Shown: positions 40,917 to 50,127, counted from the stretch's first letter. The stretch is DNA of 51,542 nucleotides from Planctomycetota bacterium (GCA_024276195.1 JAJRXR010000005.1:1-51542), one strand, 5' to 3'. Translations and numbers: made by a program. The notes: generated by a model from the sequence alone, not told the origin.

Positions 40917-40984
40917 TTCAAGCCCTGAGCGTCAGCGACGGGTTCGCTGCGTACGGAACCCGTCGCTGACGCTCAGGGCTTCAA
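40917..40984. repeat. Near-perfect inverted repeat AAGCCCTGAGCGTCAGCGAC / facing arm
   Basis: Arms of about 29 bp with one mismatch around a 10-base loop containing GCGTACG. It lies in the 224-bp gap between the lipoprotein start and the 41027 stop. No T tract follows, so a terminator role is doubtful. Relative of 34629-34727. Confidence 0.9.
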
Positions 40985-41026
40985 GCGGACGCATTCCATG
41001 GCTCTCTTTGGAGGATGATTCTGGTC

Positions 41027-41485
41027 CTAATACACCACGTCGATCAGGCGTCCCGTCATCGCCTCGCGGTACTCGCTGATCCCCTCGGGGCGTTTCGTGT
41101 CGGCCTGGACGGGGGGTGATTCCTCGGGCACTGGCGCGACATCGCCGATCCGGGCGACGTCGGGGCGGGGGCGTGGCTCGTCCAGGGGCGCGGGCGCCGG
41201 GGCCTGGGGCTCCTCGTTGGGTTCGAGAGGCTTGTGCTGCTCGGGGCGATCGACGCCCTCGGGGCGTTCGAGGCGGCTGATCCTGTTCTGCGCCTCGATG
41301 TACCGGTGGTACGGCACAGTCCCCGGCGGCGCGTTGTACGGCTCAAGAATGTTGCGCCGCTCGAACCGGTCCACGCGGTCGCACGCGCGATGGCACGACT
41401 CGACCTGGCGCGCCCCGGGCGAGCGGGCGGGCAAGGCCCAGGCGCCCTGGGCGGGGTTCGGATCTTGGACTGGCTGGATCGACAC
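41027..41485 (-). CDS. Hypothetical Pro/Glu-rich protein, start uncertain
   Basis: About 152 residues if the GTG at 41485 (VSIQPVQDPNPA) is the start; the frame is open to 41668, but that part overlaps the queA start and a terminator-like hairpin and is Arg/Pro-rich shadow-like sequence. The credible part contains RRNILEPYNAPPGTVPYHRY, IEAQNRISRLERPEGVDRPE and a C-terminus EISEYREAMTGRLIDVVY-like, with a Pro-rich middle. No signal peptide is seen from this start, and no family is recognised. It could be a low-complexity cytoplasmic or envelope-linker protein, or a decayed gene. Confidence 0.5.
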   Translation of the reverse strand: MSIQPVQDPNPAQGAWALPARSPGARQVESCHRACDRVDRFERRNILEPYNAPPGTVPYHRYIEAQNRISRLERPEGVDRPEQHKPLEPNEEPQAPAPAPLDEPRPRPDVARIGDVAPVPEESPPVQADTKRPEGISEYREAMTGRLIDVVY

Positions 41486-41543
41486 ACCCAGGGCGGTGCA
41501 GGCGCCGGGCCGGTTTGCTCGGGGCGCCCAACGCCCGAGAATC

Positions 41544-41572
41544 GCCCGCCCGGGAGCGCCCGGGCGGGCTTT
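41544..41572 (+). terminator. Hairpin of terminator type before queA
   Basis: A perfect 11-bp stem, GCCCGCCCGGG / CCCGGGCGGGC (41544-41569, loop AGCG), followed by TTT on the plus strand. The T tract is short and no plus-strand gene precedes it, so it may instead attenuate the queA-mur transcript or be a chance GC palindrome. Confidence 0.4.
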
Positions 41573-41660
41573 GCCCCTGCGCTCGGGCGCTGGGCGGGGG
41601 TGCGGTTGTGCGGGTTCGTCGTGTGCGGGCAACACACGCCGGCGCGTACGATCCACCCTT

Positions 41661-42779
41661 GTGTACACCAGCGACCTCGAATATGACCTGCCCCCGGCGT
41701 TGATCGCGACGCGCCCGTGCTCGCCCAGAGACGGCGCCCGCCTGCTCGTCTGCTCGCGAACATCGCCCGAGATCCGTCACCTGCGTGTGCGCGATCTGCC
41801 CGGGCTGCTCGACCCGGGCGACGCGCTGGTGTTCAACACAACCAGCGTTGTGCGCGCGCGGTTTGTCGGTCGCAACCCGGACACGGGCGGGAAGGTGCAG
41901 GGGTTGTACCTGCGTGACGCGCCGCCGACGCCCGCGGGCGAGCCCTGCTGGGAGGCGATGCTCAAGGCCAGGCGGTTCCGCCCGGGGGGTCGGGTCGAGC
42001 TGATCGACGCCTCGGGGCGCGCGCCGGGCGTGGCGCTGCGCCTGATCGAGCGGACGGGCGACGAGGCTGGCGCGTGGCGCGTCGCGGTGGAGGGGGGCGC
42101 TGGCATGGGCGATGGGGGGGGCAGCGCAGACCTGCTCGAGCGGGCGGGGTTGACGCCGTTGCCGCCGTATATTTTGAGTGCGCGCAAATCACAGGGGCTC
42201 GAGATCGACGACGAGTCGGACCGGGCGAGCTACCAGACGGTGCTGGCGGACCCGGCCCGTGCGGGCTCGGTCGCCGCCCCGACGGCCGGGCTTCACTTCA
42301 CCCCCGAGCTGCTCGAAGCACTCTCGCTCCGGGGCGTGGTGCGCACCGATGTGGATCTGTGCGTCGGCGCGGGCACCTTCAAGCCCGTCGAGACCCAGAT
42401 GCTCGCGGACCACCCGATGCACAGCGAGCGCTGCTCGATGGGCGAGAGCGCCCGGCGGGTCGTGTTCGGGGGCGCCTCGCGTGTCATCGCGGTGGGCTCG
42501 ACCTCGGCCCGGACCATCGAGACGTACGCCCGCCTGATCGAGGGCGGGCGCCCGATCCCGCCCGCGATCGAGACGGACCTGCTCATCGCCCCGGGCTACC
42601 GGTGGCGGCGGGTCGATGGGCTGCTGACAAACTTTCACCTGCCCCGCTCGACGCTGCTGGCGATGGTCAGCGCCCTGTTCCCCGGGGGCATGGACCGCCT
42701 CAGAGAGATTTATGAGGAGGCGATCGGGCGCGAGTACCGGTTTTATTCGTTTGGTGACGCGATGCTTGTCCTGCCCTGA
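41661..42779 (+). CDS. queA: S-adenosylmethionine:tRNA ribosyltransferase-isomerase
   Basis: 372 residues from GTG 41661 (VYTSDLEYDLPPALIA). Family motifs: DALVFNTTSVVRARFVG, PLPPYI, ESDRASYQTVLADPARAGSV, AAPTAGLHFTPELLEAL, LCVGAGTFKPVE, GSTSARTIE and TNFHLPRSTLLAMVSALF. QueA transfers the ribosyl part of AdoMet to preQ1 in the tRNA anticodon, making epoxyqueuosine. It is the only certain queuosine gene in the window; the PTPS-family gene at 224-628 has an altered active site. An 85-bp gap separates it from murE. Confidence 0.94.
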   Translation: MYTSDLEYDLPPALIATRPCSPRDGARLLVCSRTSPEIRHLRVRDLPGLLDPGDALVFNTTSVVRARFVGRNPDTGGKVQGLYLRDAPPTPAGEPCWEAMLKARRFRPGGRVELIDASGRAPGVALRLIERTGDEAGAWRVAVEGGAGMGDGGGSADLLERAGLTPLPPYILSARKSQGLEIDDESDRASYQTVLADPARAGSVAAPTAGLHFTPELLEALSLRGVVRTDVDLCVGAGTFKPVETQMLADHPMHSERCSMGESARRVVFGGASRVIAVGSTSARTIETYARLIEGGRPIPPAIETDLLIAPGYRWRRVDGLLTNFHLPRSTLLAMVSALFPGGMDRLREIYEEAIGREYRFYSFGDAMLVLP

Positions 42780-42864
42780 GCGCACGCAAGTCGCGGTGAT
42801 TATGCTGCGCCCGGGCGGATCGGGCCGATAGGCGGCTCTGGGAACAGGCAGGGGGACACGAGCG

Positions 42865-44421
42865 ATGAACCTCGGGACGTTGATCGAGGGACTGGCGGTT
42901 CGGGCGGTCCGGGGCGACCCGGCGTCGGTGCGTGTGTGCGACCTGACCGAGGACTCGCGCACGGCGGTCCCCGGCTCGCTGTTCGTCGCCCGGCGCGGGT
43001 TGCGCTTCGACGGGCGACGCTTCATCGAGCCCGCGATCGAGTGCGGGTGCACCTGCGTGCTGACCGACGACGATTCGATTGAGCTGCCCGAGCGGGCCAG
43101 CGTGTGTGTGCTTGTCGCCGACGACATCCCGCGTGTTTCCGCCCAGATCGGCGAGCGGTTTTATGGCGATCCGTCCTCGAAGCTCGTCCTTGCGGGCATC
43201 ACCGGGACCAACGGCAAGACGACCGTCGCGCACTTTGCGCACCAGCTTCTCAACAGCGCCGGGCTCCGGTGCGGGCTGATCGGGACGGTCGAGGTGGACG
43301 ACGGGCGCGAGGTGGCGCGAGCCTCGATGACGACGCCCCCGGCCATCGAGCTCAGCCGCACGCTGGCGCAGATCGTCGAGCACGGGGGCAGGGCTGCGGT
43401 GATGGAGGTCTCGAGCCACGCGCTCGCCCAGGGCAGGCCCAGTGCGCTCAATTTTGACATCGCCGTCTTCACCAACCTCAGCGGCGACCACCTCGACTAT
43501 CACAAAACCATGGACGAGTACGCCCGGGCCAAGGCGGGGCTGTTCTCGATGCTGCCCGACGAGGGGGCTGCGGTTGTCAACAGCGACGACCCGCGCAGCG
43601 CCCAGATGCTCGGCGGGCGGCGCGTCGCGTGCTCGGCGCGGGGCGAGGGCGAGAGCAAGGGCGAGTGGACGGTGCGGGTCGTGTCCAGCTCGCTCGATGG
43701 GATGGAGCTGCAGATTCGTGGTCCGCGTTGGGCGCTCGACGCGCAGGTGGCGTTGTTTGGCGACCACAACGCGATGAATGTTCTCCAGGCGGTCGCCTGC
43801 GCGTCGGAGACGCTGGGGCGCTGCGGGCGTTCGGACGAGTCGATCGAGGCGGATCTGGCGGCGGGGCTGGCGCGCCTGCGCCCGCCGGCGGGGCGGATGG
43901 AGCGCGTCAGCACCGACGAGGACGCGGCGACTGTCTTTGTTGACTTTGCCCACACCGATGATGCGCTCGACAAGTGCCTCGCCTCGGTCCGCCCGCTGGT
44001 TCCCGAGGGGCGTGATCTGTGGGTCGTGATCGGGTGCGGCGGGTGCAAGGACGAGTCCAAACGCCCGCGCATGGGGCGCGTCGCGTTCGATAGCGCAGAT
44101 CGAGCCGTGTTCACGTCTGACAATCCCAGGACCGAACCGCCCGGGCGGATCATCGAGGCCATGCTCGAGGGCGTGCCGAGCGACCGGCGCCCGGAGGTCT
44201 TTGTCCACGCCGATCGGCGGCGTGCGATCCGGGCGGCGATCGAGGGGGCGCTGGCGGGCGACGTGGTTGTGCTCGCCGGGCGGGGGCACGAGACCGAGCA
44301 GGAGATCGCCGCGCCCGATGGAAGCGTGGCGCGCGTGCCGTTTGATGATCGCCTCGAGGCGCGCCGGGTTCTGCGCGAGATCCGCCTGCGCACGCCCAGG
44401 CCCGTGGGCGACGCCCCATGA
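42865..44421 (+). CDS. murE: UDP-MurNAc-tripeptide synthetase
   Basis: 518 residues. N-domain VRVCDLTEDSRTAVPGSLFV binds the UDP part; the ATP loop is GITGTNGKTTVAHFAHQLL; TTPPAIELSRTL and MEVSSHALAQGR follow; FTNLSGDHLDYHKTMDEYA carries the carbamoylated-Lys region nearby; DNPRTEPP near residue 418 is the amino-acid-selecting motif in its meso-diaminopimelate form (DNPR). It adds the third residue of the peptidoglycan stem peptide in the cytosol. ATG 42865 is preceded by CAGGGGGA. Its TGA overlaps the murF ATG. Confidence 0.95.
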   Translation: MNLGTLIEGLAVRAVRGDPASVRVCDLTEDSRTAVPGSLFVARRGLRFDGRRFIEPAIECGCTCVLTDDDSIELPERASVCVLVADDIPRVSAQIGERFYGDPSSKLVLAGITGTNGKTTVAHFAHQLLNSAGLRCGLIGTVEVDDGREVARASMTTPPAIELSRTLAQIVEHGGRAAVMEVSSHALAQGRPSALNFDIAVFTNLSGDHLDYHKTMDEYARAKAGLFSMLPDEGAAVVNSDDPRSAQMLGGRRVACSARGEGESKGEWTVRVVSSSLDGMELQIRGPRWALDAQVALFGDHNAMNVLQAVACASETLGRCGRSDESIEADLAAGLARLRPPAGRMERVSTDEDAATVFVDFAHTDDALDKCLASVRPLVPEGRDLWVVIGCGGCKDESKRPRMGRVAFDSADRAVFTSDNPRTEPPGRIIEAMLEGVPSDRRPEVFVHADRRRAIRAAIEGALAGDVVVLAGRGHETEQEIAAPDGSVARVPFDDRLEARRVLREIRLRTPRPVGDAP

Positions 44422-45851
44422 TCCCGCGCACGCTCGAAAGCATCGCCTCTGCGCTGGGCGGGCGCTGGCTCTCGCCGCCGATCGACGCGAGCGCGCCCGC
44501 GGCCGGCGTCTCGATCGACACGCGCACGCTCGAGGCGGGCGAGGTGTTCTTTGCGTTCAGGGGTGAGTGTGTTGATGGGCGCGAGTACCTCGGGCGCGCG
44601 CACGAGCTGGGCGCTGCGATGGGTGTGGTGGACAAGGCCCCGGACGGCGCCTGCCCCGCGGGGACGCTGCTCGTCGATGATCTGCGCGCCGCGCTGACGG
44701 CCCTGGCCCGGAGTGAACGCCAGCGCCGCCCGGACCTGCGCGTCGTCGGCGTCACCGGGTCCAATGGCAAGACCACGACCACGCGCCTGATCGAGAGTGT
44801 TCTCTCGACGGCGTTGCGCGGGCGATGCTCGCGCAAGAGCTTCAACAACGAGCTGGGGTTGCCGCTGACATTGCTCAGCGCGCACGCCGACGATGAGTTC
44901 GTCGTCTGCGAGATGGGCACGTCGAGCCCGGGCGAGATCGCACGCCTCACGTCAATCGCGCGCCCGGACGTCGCGGTCATCACCTCCATTGGGCGGGCGC
45001 ATCTGGAGTGGCTCGGCTCGATCGAGGGCGTCGCGCGCGAGAAATCAACGATTATCGAGGGCCTCGCGCCGGGCGGCGTCGCCATCGTCACCGATGACTC
45101 GCCCCAGCTCGACGCGGCCCTGAGCGGCTTTGCCCACGTCAGCGCCGAGCGTGTGGGCGAGCGTGAAGGCTCATGCTGGCGCATCAGCGAGATCCGATCG
45201 GGCGCCTGCGGGGTCCGCTTTGCGCTGGCGGGTGTGGGGGAGCTGGCGATCGGGTCGCCCGGGGCGCACAACGCGCGCAACGGGGCCATTGCAGCGGCGG
45301 TGGGGGTCTGGTTCGGGCTTGACGCGGGCACGATCCGCGCGGGGCTCGCCAGCGCCAGCGCGCCCGAGATGCGCCTGGGCGTCGAGACGATCCGGACGCC
45401 CGGCGGCGCGATCACGCTCATCAACGACGCGTACAACGCCAACCCGGAGTCGGTGCGGAGCGCGCTGCGGACGCTGGCCTCGTTCGAGCCGGCTCCGGGC
45501 GCCCGGCGCGTCGCCATTCTGGGCGACATGCTCGAGCTCGGGGCTGAGTCCGACGCCGAGCACGCGGCCCTGTTCGAGGGGGTGTGCCCCGGGATACACA
45601 GTTTCATCGCGCTCGGCGCGGCGATGAGCCGGGGCGTTGGCTCGCTCGGGCGGGGCACAGCGCTCGGCGGGAAGGAGGGCGAGGCGAGCGACGAGGCGAT
45701 CGCCCGAGCCGCGTCGATGGTCCGCCCGGGCGATGTCGTGCTGCTCAAGGGCTCGCGCGCCATGCGTCTGGAGCGCGTCGCTTCGGCTCTGCGATCCGGT
45801 GCGGGGGCGAAACCCGCGGTACACTGCGTCCCCCGCACGGACGCCCCTTAG
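44418..45851 (+). CDS. murF: UDP-MurNAc-tripeptide:D-Ala-D-Ala ligase
   Basis: 477 residues. Motifs: VSIDTRTLEAGEVFFAFRGE, the ATP loop VVGVTGSNGKTTTTRLIE, KSFNNELGLPLTLL, VCEMGTSSPGEIARLTSIAR, TSIGRAHLEWLGSIEGVARE, NDAYNANPESVRSAL and AILGDMLELG. It ligates D-Ala-D-Ala to the tripeptide, completing UDP-MurNAc-pentapeptide. The start overlaps murE by 4 bp (ATGA), and mraY begins 10 bp after its stop, so the three are one operon. Slightly longer than the usual 450 residues because of the C-terminus. Confidence 0.95.
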   Translation: MIPRTLESIASALGGRWLSPPIDASAPAAGVSIDTRTLEAGEVFFAFRGECVDGREYLGRAHELGAAMGVVDKAPDGACPAGTLLVDDLRAALTALARSERQRRPDLRVVGVTGSNGKTTTTRLIESVLSTALRGRCSRKSFNNELGLPLTLLSAHADDEFVVCEMGTSSPGEIARLTSIARPDVAVITSIGRAHLEWLGSIEGVAREKSTIIEGLAPGGVAIVTDDSPQLDAALSGFAHVSAERVGEREGSCWRISEIRSGACGVRFALAGVGELAIGSPGAHNARNGAIAAAVGVWFGLDAGTIRAGLASASAPEMRLGVETIRTPGGAITLINDAYNANPESVRSALRTLASFEPAPGARRVAILGDMLELGAESDAEHAALFEGVCPGIHSFIALGAAMSRGVGSLGRGTALGGKEGEASDEAIARAASMVRPGDVVLLKGSRAMRLERVASALRSGAGAKPAVHCVPRTDAP

Positions 45852-45861
45852 AGCGAGCACG

Positions 45862-47025
45862 ATGCTCTACCTGCTGCTTGAAGCGACACGCGATTGGCTC
45901 GACCGGATCGGGCTGTACCCGGTTTTCACGCTGCTGGACCAGATCCAGTTTCGTGCGCTGGCTGCGGCGGGGCTGTCGTTTTTGCTCGTGATCGTGTTCG
46001 GGCGGAGGACGATCCGGTGGCTGGTCTCGATGAAGATTGGTGACGGGGGCTCGACCGACGCCGAGGCGCTGCGGGCGCACGCGGCGAGCAAGGCCAACGT
46101 CCCCACCATGGGCGGCATCCTGATCTGCGCCTCGATCCTTGTCAGCACGCTGCTGCTGGCGGACCTGCGGCGCGACTATGTCTACATGGGCCTGCTCGTG
46201 CTCGTGTGGCTCTCGGTGCTGGGCGGGTTTGACGACTGGCTCAAGCTGACCGCCTCGCGTCGCGGCACGGGGCGCCAGGGCCTGTACGCGTGGGAGAAGC
46301 TCGTCTTCCAGCTCGGGCTCGGGCTGCTCGTGGGCATTTTCACCTACCGGGCCGGGGGCGAGGGCGACACGCTCGCGCATGTCCTGAATCTCCCGTTCCA
46401 GAAGACGTACATCAACCGCCAGGGCGAGATTTCCGGGGCGTTGTTTTATTTGCCGCAGTGGGCGTATGTGCTGGTCTCGATCCTGCTCATCGCGGGGGTG
46501 TCCAACGCGGTGAACATCACGGACGGGATGGACGGGCTGGCGTCGGGAGCGGCGGTGACGGTGTCGCTGGGGCTGCTGGTGCTGGCGCTCATCGCCGGGT
46601 CGGAGCAGATTTCGAAGTATCTGTTTGTGCCGCACATCGTGTACGCGGACGAGCTTGCCGTGATGGGCGGGGCGATGGCGGGGGCGTGTCTGGGATTTTT
46701 GTGGTGGAACTGCTCGCCGGCGCAGGTGTTTATGGGTGATACCGGGTCGTTGGCGCTGGGAGGGCTGATCGCGTACATCGCGATCGTGACGCGCCAGGAG
46801 CTGGTCGTGCTGCTCATGTGCGGCGTGTTTCTCTTCGAGATCGCCAGCGTCGTGCTGCAGGTGGGGTACTTCCGCTTCACCGGCGGCCAGCGCATCTTCC
46901 GGTGCGCCCCGTACCACCATCACCTGCACCTGGGCGGCTGGACCGAGCAGCAGGTCGTGGCGCGCCTGTGGATCGTCTCGATCATCCTGGGCGTGATCGC
47001 GCTCGCGTCACTCAAGATCCGCTAG
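45862..47025 (+). CDS. mraY: Phospho-MurNAc-pentapeptide transferase
   Basis: 387 residues with about ten membrane helices. Family motifs: KANVPTMGGILICASIL, GGFDDWLKL with the catalytic D-D, AVNITDGMDGLASG, FMGDTGSLALGGLIAYIAI and the final CAPYHHHLHLGGWTEQQVV with its His cluster. It transfers phospho-MurNAc-pentapeptide to undecaprenyl phosphate at the inner membrane, forming lipid I. Together with murE and murF this shows a working peptidoglycan branch. The 60-bp gap to the convergent gene includes an imperfect hairpin (CACGGCTT ... AAGCCGTG, about 47045-47075) without a T tract. Confidence 0.96.
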   Translation: MLYLLLEATRDWLDRIGLYPVFTLLDQIQFRALAAAGLSFLLVIVFGRRTIRWLVSMKIGDGGSTDAEALRAHAASKANVPTMGGILICASILVSTLLLADLRRDYVYMGLLVLVWLSVLGGFDDWLKLTASRRGTGRQGLYAWEKLVFQLGLGLLVGIFTYRAGGEGDTLAHVLNLPFQKTYINRQGEISGALFYLPQWAYVLVSILLIAGVSNAVNITDGMDGLASGAAVTVSLGLLVLALIAGSEQISKYLFVPHIVYADELAVMGGAMAGACLGFLWWNCSPAQVFMGDTGSLALGGLIAYIAIVTRQELVVLLMCGVFLFEIASVVLQVGYFRFTGGQRIFRCAPYHHHLHLGGWTEQQVVARLWIVSIILGVIALASLKIR

Positions 47026-47084
47026 CTGACCGTGCTAAGGGCGCCACGGCTTAGCCGGCTTTGCGGCAAGCCGTGCCGTCCATG

Positions 47085-48395
47085 TCATTCCCGCTCAACA
47101 AGCAGCAGCACGCGCTCGAGCAGGACGCGGTCCTGGATCGGGCCGTACGCCCCGGCGTCCACACGGACCTCCAGCGTCCGGCTTTCACCCCCGAGCCCCT
47201 CGGGCAGCTCGACGTTGAAGACCATCTCATCCTCGCCCGGGCGGAGCCTGGCGCGGGCCAGCTCGAACTGGCGCCCGCCGACGTCGAGCAGGATGCTCAC
47301 GGCGCAGTCCGCCCAAGGCCCGGGCGTCTCGCCCAGGGTTGCGACGCCCGCGAGGCGGCGAGCGCCGTGCGGCAGCGTCCAGCGCACACGCATCGGTCCG
47401 GGCAGCTCGATCGTCGAAGCGCCCAGCACGGCCTGCGCCGGGTCGCCCGCGATCGGGGGGGGTGCCCACCGGCGCTCGCCCGTCGGGGCGAACGACTCGG
47501 GCGCCATCCGCGCCAGCGGGCGCACGCCCGCGCCCCCGGCGTCGAAGACGATCCCCGCGATCCGCGACAAGGGCAGGCGCATCGTCACGCGGTGCAGGTC
47601 GCTCTCGCTGGCGCCCGGGTTTGCCTGGCTCTCGCGCGCGAGCGTCAGGTCGAACGCGATGAGGCGCTGGCCCGCGCCCGAGATCGCCCCGGCGCCGACG
47701 ATGGACCCGTCGTCCAGCCAGACGCGCGTGCCCTCGCCCGGGCGCACGGGGTTGGCCAGCTCGATGCTCGCGATGTTTGTCAGCGATATCTTGCGCGAAA
47801 CACCCTCGACCTCGATGGTCACGGTGCGCCCAAGGTGCTCGACAAAGCCCGAGACGCGGTCGCCGTTGGTCAGCTCGACGGTGTCGTCAACGCGCGCTCC
47901 GCCCGAGTGCAGGCGCGCCGGGCGGGATTCATCGAAGACCGAGCGAGCGCTAGTCAGCCCAGAGATCCGTTCGATGGAGACGCGCATGGTCTGCCCGCCG
48001 ATGAGCATCAGTTCGACGAACTCGCCGGCGCCCTCGGGGTCGTCGCCCAGGCGTGCGAGCAGGCGCTGCCCGTCGGTCGTTTCGATGATCGGGAAGCCGA
48101 GCGATTCGATGACCTGCTTGCGAACGCCCAGGGGCAGCAGCCCGCCCTCGGGGTCGATGATGGCGAGCAGCTCTTCGATCGCGCGGGCGCGCTCTCGCCC
48201 GGCGCTGTCCACCCAGCGGACCTGGCCCGAGTCGATCGAGGTCAGGCGGATTTCGGTCGCGTTGAGGTCTCGGTCGAGCAGGACGCGCACCAGGGCGTCG
48301 TCCTCGGCGCGAGCGCTCCCCGCGATGGCGAGCAGGCCCGCCAGGGCAACAGCGAGGCGGGATGGAACAGATGGGATCACTTCTGGTGGGGTCAC
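47085..48395 (-). CDS. Exported beta-rich protein of unknown function
   Basis: 436 residues from the GTG at 48395, which overlaps the upstream TGA (GTGA). The signal peptide is VPSRLAVALAGLLAIAGSAR. The mature part is built of repeated strand pairs: VRVLLDRDLNATEIRLTSID, DTVELTNGDRVSGFVEHLG, ISLTNIASIELANPV, GTRVWLDDGSIVGAGAISG. These look like Sm-fold or SH3-like modules. Its C-terminal 130 residues (ERRWAPPPI to LLLVERE) include GARRLAGVATLGETPGPWAD, a pattern close to NPCBM-type carbohydrate-binding domains. Role inferred only: an envelope protein working with the three upstream genes. Confidence 0.75.
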   Translation of the reverse strand: MTPPEVIPSVPSRLAVALAGLLAIAGSARAEDDALVRVLLDRDLNATEIRLTSIDSGQVRWVDSAGRERARAIEELLAIIDPEGGLLPLGVRKQVIESLGFPIIETTDGQRLLARLGDDPEGAGEFVELMLIGGQTMRVSIERISGLTSARSVFDESRPARLHSGGARVDDTVELTNGDRVSGFVEHLGRTVTIEVEGVSRKISLTNIASIELANPVRPGEGTRVWLDDGSIVGAGAISGAGQRLIAFDLTLARESQANPGASESDLHRVTMRLPLSRIAGIVFDAGGAGVRPLARMAPESFAPTGERRWAPPPIAGDPAQAVLGASTIELPGPMRVRWTLPHGARRLAGVATLGETPGPWADCAVSILLDVGGRQFELARARLRPGEDEMVFNVELPEGLGGESRTLEVRVDAGAYGPIQDRVLLERVLLLVERE

Positions 48396-49462
48396 TTCTG
48401 GAAGATCGGCAGGTATCGCTTGGGCATTTGCAAAATTATGAGCGCCATCGCGGTGGCGTAGGCCGGGCCAACGGTGCGATCCTCCCAGGACCCATCGTCG
48501 CGCTGGTCGTCGATCAGTTTCTGGCGGATGGCGGGCCACCACGCGTCCCAGTCGTCACCCCCCGCGAGGTACATCGCCTGCACGGCGTAGTACTGCCCGT
48601 AGAAGAAGTGAGCCCGCGAAGTTTGCGGCTTGTCCGGCGCCGCGACGCGGTGCAGGTAGCCCAGCCCGTTGTCGATCGCCTTGTCCTCGTAGATGCCCGC
48701 GTAGAACAGGCTCGCGACGCCCGCGGCGGACCGGGGCCAGGCGCTCGAGCCGGTCTCGACCTGATACTTGAAACCGCCGTCGGCGTTCTGGCACCGTCGG
48801 ATGTACTCGACGGCCTTGTCGATGACCTCTTTCTTGACCTCAATCCCGGCGTTGCGGGCCGAGCGCAGGGCCATGACCTGGCAGATGGTGACAGAGACGT
48901 CCGCGTCATACGGGACGGGGTTGTAGCGCCAGCCGCCCTCTTCGTTTTGCGTGCGCTCGATGAGGCGGATGGCCTTGACGAGGGCCTCGTGGACGCGGGC
49001 GCTCAGGGCGGTGTCGCCGCCCCCGGGCGTCATGCCGTAGACCTCGCCCAGCAAGAGCGTGGCGAACCCGTGCCCGTACATCGGCCCGTTGGCGGCCTCG
49101 GCGGCGATGAGCCCGTTCTCCGCCGCGTTGGACAGGACGAACTCCAGCCCGGAGCGGATGACCTCGGCGTGCTCGCCCCGGCTGGGCGTGTTGCCGTCGC
49201 CCATGAGCGCGAGGCACGCGAGCGAGGTGATCGCGGTGTTCTTGCCGAAGCGCCCGCCGGTCCACGAGCCGTCGGACTGCTGCTGTTCGCTGAGGTAGCT
49301 CAGCGCCCGGGCGATGGTCGCGTCGAGCTCGGGGGTGATTTCGTCCTGGGAGGCGTTGTTCTGGGCCGAGCGGGGCTCGGGCGGGGCGATCTCTTGCGAC
49401 GGGGCGAGCGCGGCGCAGGCGCTGAGCGTCAGCAGGGCGATCGTCACGGGTGCGGCTTTCAC
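48392..49462 (-). CDS. Exported QW-repeat protein (prenyltransferase/squalene-oxidase-like alpha-alpha barrel)
   Basis: 356 residues from GTG 49462. The N-terminus (MKAAPVTIALLTLSAC) has a possible lipobox LSAC. The rest is a toroid of helices with QW-type motifs: LSYLSEQQQSDGSWTGGRFG, IRLIERTQNEEGGWRYNPVP, VEYIRRCQNADGGFKYQ and DQRDDGSWEDRTVGPAYATA. Such repeats build squalene cyclase, prenyltransferase and alpha-macroglobulin-like barrels. No DxDD cyclase motif is visible, so an enzyme role is unlikely. Proteins of this sort recur in Planctomycetota near MoxR/Bat-like membrane clusters. GTGA overlaps join it to both neighbours. Confidence 0.85.
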   Translation of the reverse strand: MKAAPVTIALLTLSACAALAPSQEIAPPEPRSAQNNASQDEITPELDATIARALSYLSEQQQSDGSWTGGRFGKNTAITSLACLALMGDGNTPSRGEHAEVIRSGLEFVLSNAAENGLIAAEAANGPMYGHGFATLLLGEVYGMTPGGGDTALSARVHEALVKAIRLIERTQNEEGGWRYNPVPYDADVSVTICQVMALRSARNAGIEVKKEVIDKAVEYIRRCQNADGGFKYQVETGSSAWPRSAAGVASLFYAGIYEDKAIDNGLGYLHRVAAPDKPQTSRAHFFYGQYYAVQAMYLAGGDDWDAWWPAIRQKLIDDQRDDGSWEDRTVGPAYATAMALIILQMPKRYLPIFQK

Positions 49463-50127
49463 GGCTGGCGCTCCTCGGCCAGCCTGCGGTAGTACGCCTC
49501 GGTCAGTCGCTCGTACATCGAGCTGTACCGGTCTGAGCGCCCCTGGTACAACGCCTCACGCACGCGCGCCGGCAACGCCCCCCACGCGGCGCGGGCCGAA
49601 TCAATCTCGGGGTTGAGCTGTCCGTCGCGCTGCCCGGGCGGCGTGTTTTCTTGCGTGTTGTCGCCGTCGGAGGACTGGCCCTGCTGTTGTTGCTGCTGGG
49701 GCTGGTCGGGCTGCTGGTTCTGTTCGCTCGAGCTGCTCGACGAGCTCTGGGATTGCTGCTGGTTGTTCTTGGCGGCCTCGATGACCGCGTCGAGCTTGCG
49801 CAGGATGTCCTCTTGCAGGCGCTGCGTCGCGAGGCCCGAGTCGTTGAGCTCACCCAGGCGGGCGGCGGTCTCGCCCATCAGCGTCGCGGCCTGCTCGAAC
49901 GCCTGGGCGGCCTCTTGCTGGGACAGCTCACGCTCGAGTTCACTCTGGGCCGCGTCGGGCAGCTCGCGCGAGCCCTCCTGCCCATCGCCCGCCTCGACCA
50001 GGCCCAGCAGCTCGTCGAGGCTTTCGAGGCGCTCGCCTTCGTCCGGGGCCGCGTCCTGCGCCAGCGCAGGCGGCGCGCCCAGCGCGAGAGCCGCGAGCAG
50101 AATCGCTCCTGTCGTTGTAATACTCAC
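49459..50127 (-). CDS. Exported Gln-rich protein of unknown function
   Basis: 222 residues from GTG 50127. Signal peptide MSITTTGAILLAALALGAPP, cleaved near ALAQ. Residues 30-115 are helical and acidic (LDELLGLVEAGDGQ, QQEAAQAFEQAATLMGETAA). Residues 120-160 are a Gln/Ser-rich low-complexity linker. The C-terminus ARAAWGALPARVREALYQGR followed by YYRRLAEE is a conserved-looking amphipathic helix pair. That ending recurs in exported planctomycete proteins encoded beside Bat-like clusters. Function unknown. Coupled on both sides by GTGA overlaps. Confidence 0.78.
   Translation of the reverse strand: MSITTTGAILLAALALGAPPALAQDAAPDEGERLESLDELLGLVEAGDGQEGSRELPDAAQSELERELSQQEAAQAFEQAATLMGETAARLGELNDSGLATQRLQEDILRKLDAVIEAAKNNQQQSQSSSSSSSEQNQQPDQPQQQQQQGQSSDGDNTQENTPPGQRDGQLNPEIDSARAAWGALPARVREALYQGRSDRYSSMYERLTEAYYRRLAEERQP

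Noticed and set aside
41486-41668. N-terminal part of the minus-strand frame ending at 41027
   Set aside because: It crosses the queA start and an 11-bp GC hairpin and is low-complexity; a later start is more likely.
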